Made by a program: the position numbers and the translations under genes. Below the pieces are notes generated by a model. The model did no database searches. It saw only the letters and a list, made by a program, of their open reading frames with translations, and was not told where the DNA came from. From NCBI GenBank assembly GCA_948439925.1, contig CAOJNR010000028.1, positions 1-10,234 on the forward strand: 10,234 nucleotides of DNA, in the 5' to 3' direction. Shown one piece after another: positions 6,543-10,234 of the stretch. Source of the stretch: an uncultured Clostridia bacterium. Lineage in GTDB: Bacteria; Bacillota; Clostridia; Christensenellales; UBA1242. The stretch's first letter is position 1. Every line of letters starts with the position of its first letter.

Positions 6543-7241
6543 ATGGACATATCAAAGATTTTAGATTATCAAAACCTTGACAGCGAACTTTTCAAACTTG
6601 AAAAATCGCTTAGAGATAACCAAAACAAAAAACTTGCTTTTTCTCTTCAAGACTCGGCAAAGAAGGCGCAAGAGCGTTCAGGTCAACTTGAACAAAGAGC
6701 TGAGAGCCTTGTCAAAGAAATTGAAACCGTGAAAAAACAATTTGAAATTCAGTCAGCAAAGATGAAAGAAATTTTTGCAAAAGACGTTGAAAAAATGAGT
6801 AAGGAAGAGGTGGAACAATTTTTAGCGCTTAAAGATAAGCTTGCGCAAAATCTTGTTATCTTAGATAAAAACCTCACTAAGCTTGCAGAAAATGTTAACG
6901 CCGTGCTTGCCGATTTCAACAAGACAAGAAAGGTTTTTGCAAGTGCTAAGGAAAATTATACCAAAGCAAAAGAGGCTTATGATAGCGAAGCAAAAACCAT
7001 AGAACCACAAATGGCTGAGATAAGAAAAAAACTTGAAAGCCTTGAAAAAAGTCTTGACGCTAAGGTTATGGAGCAATATAAAAAACGCAGAAATGACAAC
7101 ATTTTCCCAGTATATGTTCCACTTAACAGCAATCTTTGCGGATATTGCCACATGGAGCTTCCTGCTGTCAATATCTCAAAAATTAAGGACGAAGGCTATA
7201 TAACTTGCGAGCATTGCAGACGAATTATTTATCAAAAATAA
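6543..7241 (+). CDS. Coiled-coil protein with C4 zinc ribbon (FlgZ/CdsZ-like, zf-RING_7 type)
   Basis: From ATG 6543 the protein has 232 residues. Residues 1 to about 180 are almost wholly charged alpha helix rich in Lys, Glu, Leu and Gln, as in a long coiled-coil hairpin. The C-terminus ends in a zinc ribbon with CGYC (Cys199, Cys202) and CEHC (Cys222, Cys225), and the conserved-looking stretch from YVPLNSNLCGYCHMELP leads into it. This architecture matches the zf-RING_7 family, which includes Helicobacter HP0958/FlgZ, a coiled-coil zinc protein that binds sigma-54 and flagellin mRNA. The role in Firmicutes is not known, so nucleic-acid or RNA-polymerase contact is only a suggestion. AAGGAG (6531-6536) lies 6 nt before the start; an upstream in-frame TTG at 6528 falls inside the hairpin and is unlikely. 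It follows rpoD closely and ends the operon. Confidence 0.88.
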   Translation: MDISKILDYQNLDSELFKLEKSLRDNQNKKLAFSLQDSAKKAQERSGQLEQRAESLVKEIETVKKQFEIQSAKMKEIFAKDVEKMSKEEVEQFLALKDKLAQNLVILDKNLTKLAENVNAVLADFNKTRKVFASAKENYTKAKEAYDSEAKTIEPQMAEIRKKLESLEKSLDAKVMEQYKKRRNDNIFPVYVPLNSNLCGYCHMELPAVNISKIKDEGYITCEHCRRIIYQK

Positions 7242-7315
7242 ACCATAATTTTTGCAATAAAAGTCAGTGAAAAGCGTTTACAAAAAATGGGCAAAATTTG
7301 AGATAATTAAAAAAG

Positions 7316-7339
7316 TATGACTGATGTCATATTTTTTTT
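7316..7339 (+). terminator. Intrinsic terminator after the zinc-ribbon gene
   Basis: TATGAC (7316-7321) and GTCATA (7326-7331) pair around a TGAT loop, followed by eight T residues (7332-7339). The stem can lengthen through a G-U pair and A-U pairs with the A run upstream (7309-7315). It ends the dnaG-rpoD transcript. In reverse the flanking A run also becomes a T run, but no minus-strand gene needs it. Confidence 0.87.
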
Positions 7340-7348
7340 GTTATTTGC

Positions 7349-7377
7349 TTGCCTATTTTATTTATTATTTATATAAT
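7349..7377 (+). promoter_or_regulatory. Candidate housekeeping promoter for recJ
   Basis: TTGCCT (7349-7354; 4 of 6) and a perfect TATAAT (7372-7377) are spaced by 17 nt, directly after the terminator at 7316-7339. Transcription would start near 7384, leaving only about 13 nt before the recJ ATG, so the ribosome binding site would sit at the very 5' end of the mRNA. Confidence 0.6.
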
Positions 7378-7396
7378 TAAATTAAGAGATGTTATT

Positions 7397-9784
7397 ATGA
7401 TATTTAGAAAATTTTTTAACAAGGACGCTGACAAGACCCTTTATTTTGCCGAAAAATTTAATATTTCTCCAAGGATAATGGAGCTTATTTTGTCACGCGG
7501 TATTTCCACTGAGGAAGAAATTAAGGAATACTTGAACCCAACAAGCCTTGCCGACCCCTTTCTTTTGAAAGGAATGAAAGAGCTTTGCGATAGGTTGGTT
7601 ATTGCCAAAGAGCTAGGCGACAGAGTTCTTATTTTTGGTGACTATGATGTGGACGGAGTGAGTGCAACTGCAATCATGATTATGGCACTTAAAGAATTTG
7701 GGATTGAGGCCAGTCACTATCTTCCAAACCGCTATGTTGACGGCTATGGCTTGACAAATGCTGTGATTGACAAGATTATTGATAAGTTTGATCCAAACCT
7801 CATTATCACGGTGGACTGCGGAATATCTTGCCATGACGAAGTTGAGTATGCCCTTTCAAAAGGCGTTGAAGTTATTGTGACCGACCACCATGATATACCT
7901 GAAATTTTGCCTGAGGGTATTGTTGTCAATGCCAAAATGGACGGGCAGGATTTTCCTTTCAAAGAAATTTGCGGAACTGGCGTTGCATACAAAATAGCAG
8001 AGGCTTTGCTTGGACGAGAAAAGGCTGAAAAGTATCTTCCAATCGCGGCAATAGCAACAATAGTTGACATCGTTCCACTTCTCAGTGAAAACAGAACAAT
8101 GGTCACTCGTGGACTCAGCTTAATGGAAAAATATTTGCCTATCGGCTTAAAAACCATTTGTAAGGAATATGATATTGATCTCAAAAATCCAAATTCAACA
8201 GACATTTCATTTAAGATTGGCCCAAAACTGAACGCTTCGGGAAGAATGGGTGATGCTGAGGATTCACTTAAATTATATTTTGAAACAGACCCTGTCAAAA
8301 TAAAAAAATGCATTGAGAAAATCAAAAATCACAACCTTAAAAGACAGGAGCTTTGCAATCGCATACTTGACGACTGCGAGCGCGCACTTGCGAAACAAGA
8401 TATGAGGTTTCAGCGGGTTATTTGTCTTGCGTCAAAGAGGTGGGACAAAGGTGTTCTTGGAATAGTTTGCTCTCGACTTGTTGACAAATATCACAAGCCA
8501 GTTTTTCTGTTCAGTCAAGAAGGGGAAGTTTTGACTGGTTCTGGCAGAAGTATACAAGACATCAACATTCACGCACTTCTTTCTTCGCTTAAAGATATGC
8601 TTGAAACTTATGGCGGACACAGTATGGCAGCAGGGCTAAGTTTAAAACGAAACCGCTATGAAGAATTTGTTTCAAAGGTTAACGCTTTTGCACTTGAAAA
8701 AATCAATGATAGTGTGTTTATGCCAATAAGCTATTATGACCAAGAAATAACTGCTGAGGAGATAACGCCAGAGCTTCTCGAACAGCTCAAAATCTTGGAG
8801 CCTTGCGGTTGTGATAATCCTTTGCCAAAATTTAAAATCACAGCAAACAACGTTGAAATTCAGCCGATGAAGAGATTTCCTCAGCATGCAAATGTCAAGA
8901 TTGGCAATCTCAATCTTGTCTATTTCAATATCTTAAAAAATATCAAAAAGATAACATTTTCAAGGCAGAAAAGTTTTATCTTTGAGTTTCAACAGCCTTC
9001 TCAAAAACAGCCAAGAGGTGAAAAGGTCACTGGCATAAAAGGTGTGGTTGACGAATTTGACGGCGGAAGTTTTATCGCTGAGGACGCTTACAAAAAACTC
9101 AATCCTATTGAGATTGATCAGCTCTGCCACTCAGGTCAAAACGCCAAGTATAAACTTTATCCAAAGAGCGAACTTCTTTCTTTTGTCGGCGGAACTTTAA
9201 CCTCAGTTTTTGGCACATGCTTTGTCACATTCTCTTGTTTTGACTATGTGGACTTTGCAAAAAATTATAACGTGCAGGGGATATATCACTTTGGAATAAA
9301 TGACACAAGTGAGATTGGATATAACTCACTCCTCATTTCGCCAAAAGGACTGGACTGGGCAAAAAATTTCACAAAGATTGTCTTTCTTTCGCCAGTTGTG
9401 GATGAAGGATATTTGTCTATTCTATCAAAAGTGACATCGGCTGAAATCTTTGTGCCAATCGACAAGAAAAATGATGCAAAGAAGTATGCTGGAATTGACC
9501 TTGATAGAGAAACATATGCGCATATTTACAAAAAACTTGAAAAATTTAATGGTAAAACACTCTATAACGAATTTGACCTTTATGACAAACTTGAAATTGA
9601 AAATGAAATCAGCTTTATGAGTTTCTACTCAGCTCTCAAAGTTTTTGCTGAATTGGGACTTGTTTCAATTCCAGAAGGCGAACAGTTTATGATTTATATA
9701 AATAAAAACAAGAAAAATCCTCTGACAAACTCTTCGCTATACTGCAAACTTGAATCGATAAAAACTGCTCTTGGGAGGGAATAA
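7397..9784 (+). CDS. recJ: Single-stranded-DNA-specific 5'-3' exonuclease RecJ
   Basis: RecJ degrades single-stranded DNA from 5' ends in recombination, mismatch and base-excision repair. From ATG 7397 it has 795 residues, in line with B. subtilis (about 786). The DHH domain has GDYDVDG (81-87; Asp82, Asp84, Asp86), TVDCG (138-142; Asp140), TDHH (162-165) and ATIVDIVPL (220-228; Asp224). GPKLNASGRMGDA (275-287) precedes the DHHA1 part with KRWDKGVLGIV (347-357), GSGRS (381-385) and GGHSMAAG (406-413). The OB-domain junction reads LEPCGCDNPLPKF (467-479), where PFGxGNP is usual. A C-terminal region of about 230 residues matches the long Firmicutes form by length only. The ribosome binding site is weak (AAGAGA, 7383-7388). 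An in-frame TTG at 7349 lies in the promoter and was not used. The next gene starts 1 nt after the stop. Confidence 0.95.
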   Translation: MIFRKFFNKDADKTLYFAEKFNISPRIMELILSRGISTEEEIKEYLNPTSLADPFLLKGMKELCDRLVIAKELGDRVLIFGDYDVDGVSATAIMIMALKEFGIEASHYLPNRYVDGYGLTNAVIDKIIDKFDPNLIITVDCGISCHDEVEYALSKGVEVIVTDHHDIPEILPEGIVVNAKMDGQDFPFKEICGTGVAYKIAEALLGREKAEKYLPIAAIATIVDIVPLLSENRTMVTRGLSLMEKYLPIGLKTICKEYDIDLKNPNSTDISFKIGPKLNASGRMGDAEDSLKLYFETDPVKIKKCIEKIKNHNLKRQELCNRILDDCERALAKQDMRFQRVICLASKRWDKGVLGIVCSRLVDKYHKPVFLFSQEGEVLTGSGRSIQDINIHALLSSLKDMLETYGGHSMAAGLSLKRNRYEEFVSKVNAFALEKINDSVFMPISYYDQEITAEEITPELLEQLKILEPCGCDNPLPKFKITANNVEIQPMKRFPQHANVKIGNLNLVYFNILKNIKKITFSRQKSFIFEFQQPSQKQPRGEKVTGIKGVVDEFDGGSFIAEDAYKKLNPIEIDQLCHSGQNAKYKLYPKSELLSFVGGTLTSVFGTCFVTFSCFDYVDFAKNYNVQGIYHFGINDTSEIGYNSLLISPKGLDWAKNFTKIVFLSPVVDEGYLSILSKVTSAEIFVPIDKKNDAKKYAGIDLDRETYAHIYKKLEKFNGKTLYNEFDLYDKLEIENEISFMSFYSALKVFAELGLVSIPEGEQFMIYINKNKKNPLTNSSLYCKLESIKTALGRE

Positions 9785-9785
9785 A

Positions 9786-10234
9786 ATGGAAGAGCAATTA
9801 AGGCAAATTGAAAACAAAATAAAAAGCAAATTGGAGCTTAAATCTGAGGAGGAGAAAACCCTCTCTTCTCTTTTGTCGCAGAAAATGAATCTTCCAAGAT
9901 GTGACGCCATTCTCGATATCATTTTCAAAGTGCGCCTAGATAAAAATTCGGTTTTTGCTTTTCTTGCTTATCAAAAATACAAAGCTTTGCCAGAGGAAGA
10001 AGAGGGTATTTTGAAACTCCTCAACAGTGAAGAGAAGACTATGTTTGAAACATATAAGGCGATAAAAGACATCAATGAAATCACTCTCAGCGAAAATATT
10101 GAAGATATCAAAAATATGTTCATTGCGCTCAGCAAAGATATTCGCGTTGTGATAATCAAACTTGCAGGAATCCTTTATGACATCTCACAGCTTAAATTGC
10201 CATTGTCAGATAAGGAAAAACGTTTCGTAATGCA
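9786..10234 (+). CDS. rel: RelA/SpoT-family (p)ppGpp enzyme, N-terminal part, HD domain degenerate (runs off the right edge)
   Basis: The frame is open from ATG 9786 to the window end (149 codons), with GGGAGG (9773-9778) inside the end of recJ. The recognisable part is NMFIALSKDIRVVIIKLAGIL (starting at 110), which aligns with the end of the RelA/SpoT HD hydrolase domain, usually M-x-x-A-M-[AS]-K-D-I-R-V-[IV]-x-I-K-L-A-D-R-L-H-N. Two hydrolase residues of that motif are changed: the Asp of LADRLHN is Gly128 and the Asn is Asp132. The usual HP and HD motifs upstream are missing, and the 149 visible residues contain no histidine. The motif also comes some 20 residues earlier than in typical Rel proteins. 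The protein is thus probably hydrolase-dead, as in E. coli RelA. The synthetase, TGS and ACT domains lie outside the window, so synthetase activity is inferred. A gene of this family next to recJ is common in Firmicutes. Confidence 0.75.
   Translation, partial: MEEQLRQIENKIKSKLELKSEEEKTLSSLLSQKMNLPRCDAILDIIFKVRLDKNSVFAFLAYQKYKALPEEEEGILKLLNSEEKTMFETYKAIKDINEITLSENIEDIKNMFIALSKDIRVVIIKLAGILYDISQLKLPLSDKEKRFVM

Noticed and set aside
7277..7307. Promoter-like TTTACA and GATAAT before the recJ gap
   Set aside because: The spacing is 19 nt and the start point would fall directly on the terminator hairpin at 7316, so it would give no useful transcript.
7744..8325. Minus-strand open frame of 193 codons opposite recJ
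   Set aside because: It is long, but it overlaps the conserved DHH motifs of recJ, shows no ribosome binding site or known motif, and has the composition typical of an antisense shadow.

Overview
The window looks like chromosomal DNA from a low-GC, endospore-forming member of the Firmicutes (Clostridia-like). The evidence is AT-rich intergenic DNA, strong AGGAG-type ribosome binding sites, a spoVA cluster plus yunB (both restricted to spore formers), and a dnaG-rpoD pair of Gram-positive type. I cannot name the genus; an uncultured gut clostridial lineage is a guess.

Layout. Positions 1-634 (minus strand) hold the 5' part of a lipoprotein gene of unknown function that runs off the left edge. 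Divergent from it is a minimal spoVA cluster, spoVAC-spoVAD-spoVAE (742-2642), with a terminator-like hairpin between C and D. After a short AT-rich gap with an 11-bp dyad and a sigma-E-like -10 box comes yunB (2758-3438), closed by an intrinsic terminator (3488-3510). A housekeeping cluster follows: dnaG (primase), rpoD/sigA (primary sigma factor, overlapping dnaG by 11 nt) and a coiled-coil zinc-ribbon protein of the FlgZ/CdsZ type, ended by a second terminator (7316-7339). Its own promoter then drives recJ (7397-9784), followed after 1 nt by the start of a RelA/SpoT-type gene that leaves the window on the right.

How the genes work together. SpoVAC, SpoVAD and SpoVAE take part in loading and releasing dipicolinic acid across the inner spore membrane. 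YunB is a membrane-anchored sporulation protein expected in the mother cell. DnaG and the sigma factor form the core of the classical macromolecular-synthesis operon. RecJ and the RelA/SpoT-like protein pair DNA repair with alarmone metabolism, a neighbourhood common in Firmicutes.

I see no mobile element, CRISPR array, RNA gene or clearly new multi-gene system. The points most worth a second look are: a RelA/SpoT-like N-terminus with no histidines and lost HD-domain metal ligands; an unusual sequence with a one-residue insertion in region 2.1/2.2 of the primary sigma factor; the hairpin inside spoVA; and the dyad overlapping a candidate sigma-E promoter before yunB. No gap without a gene exceeds about 225 nt.
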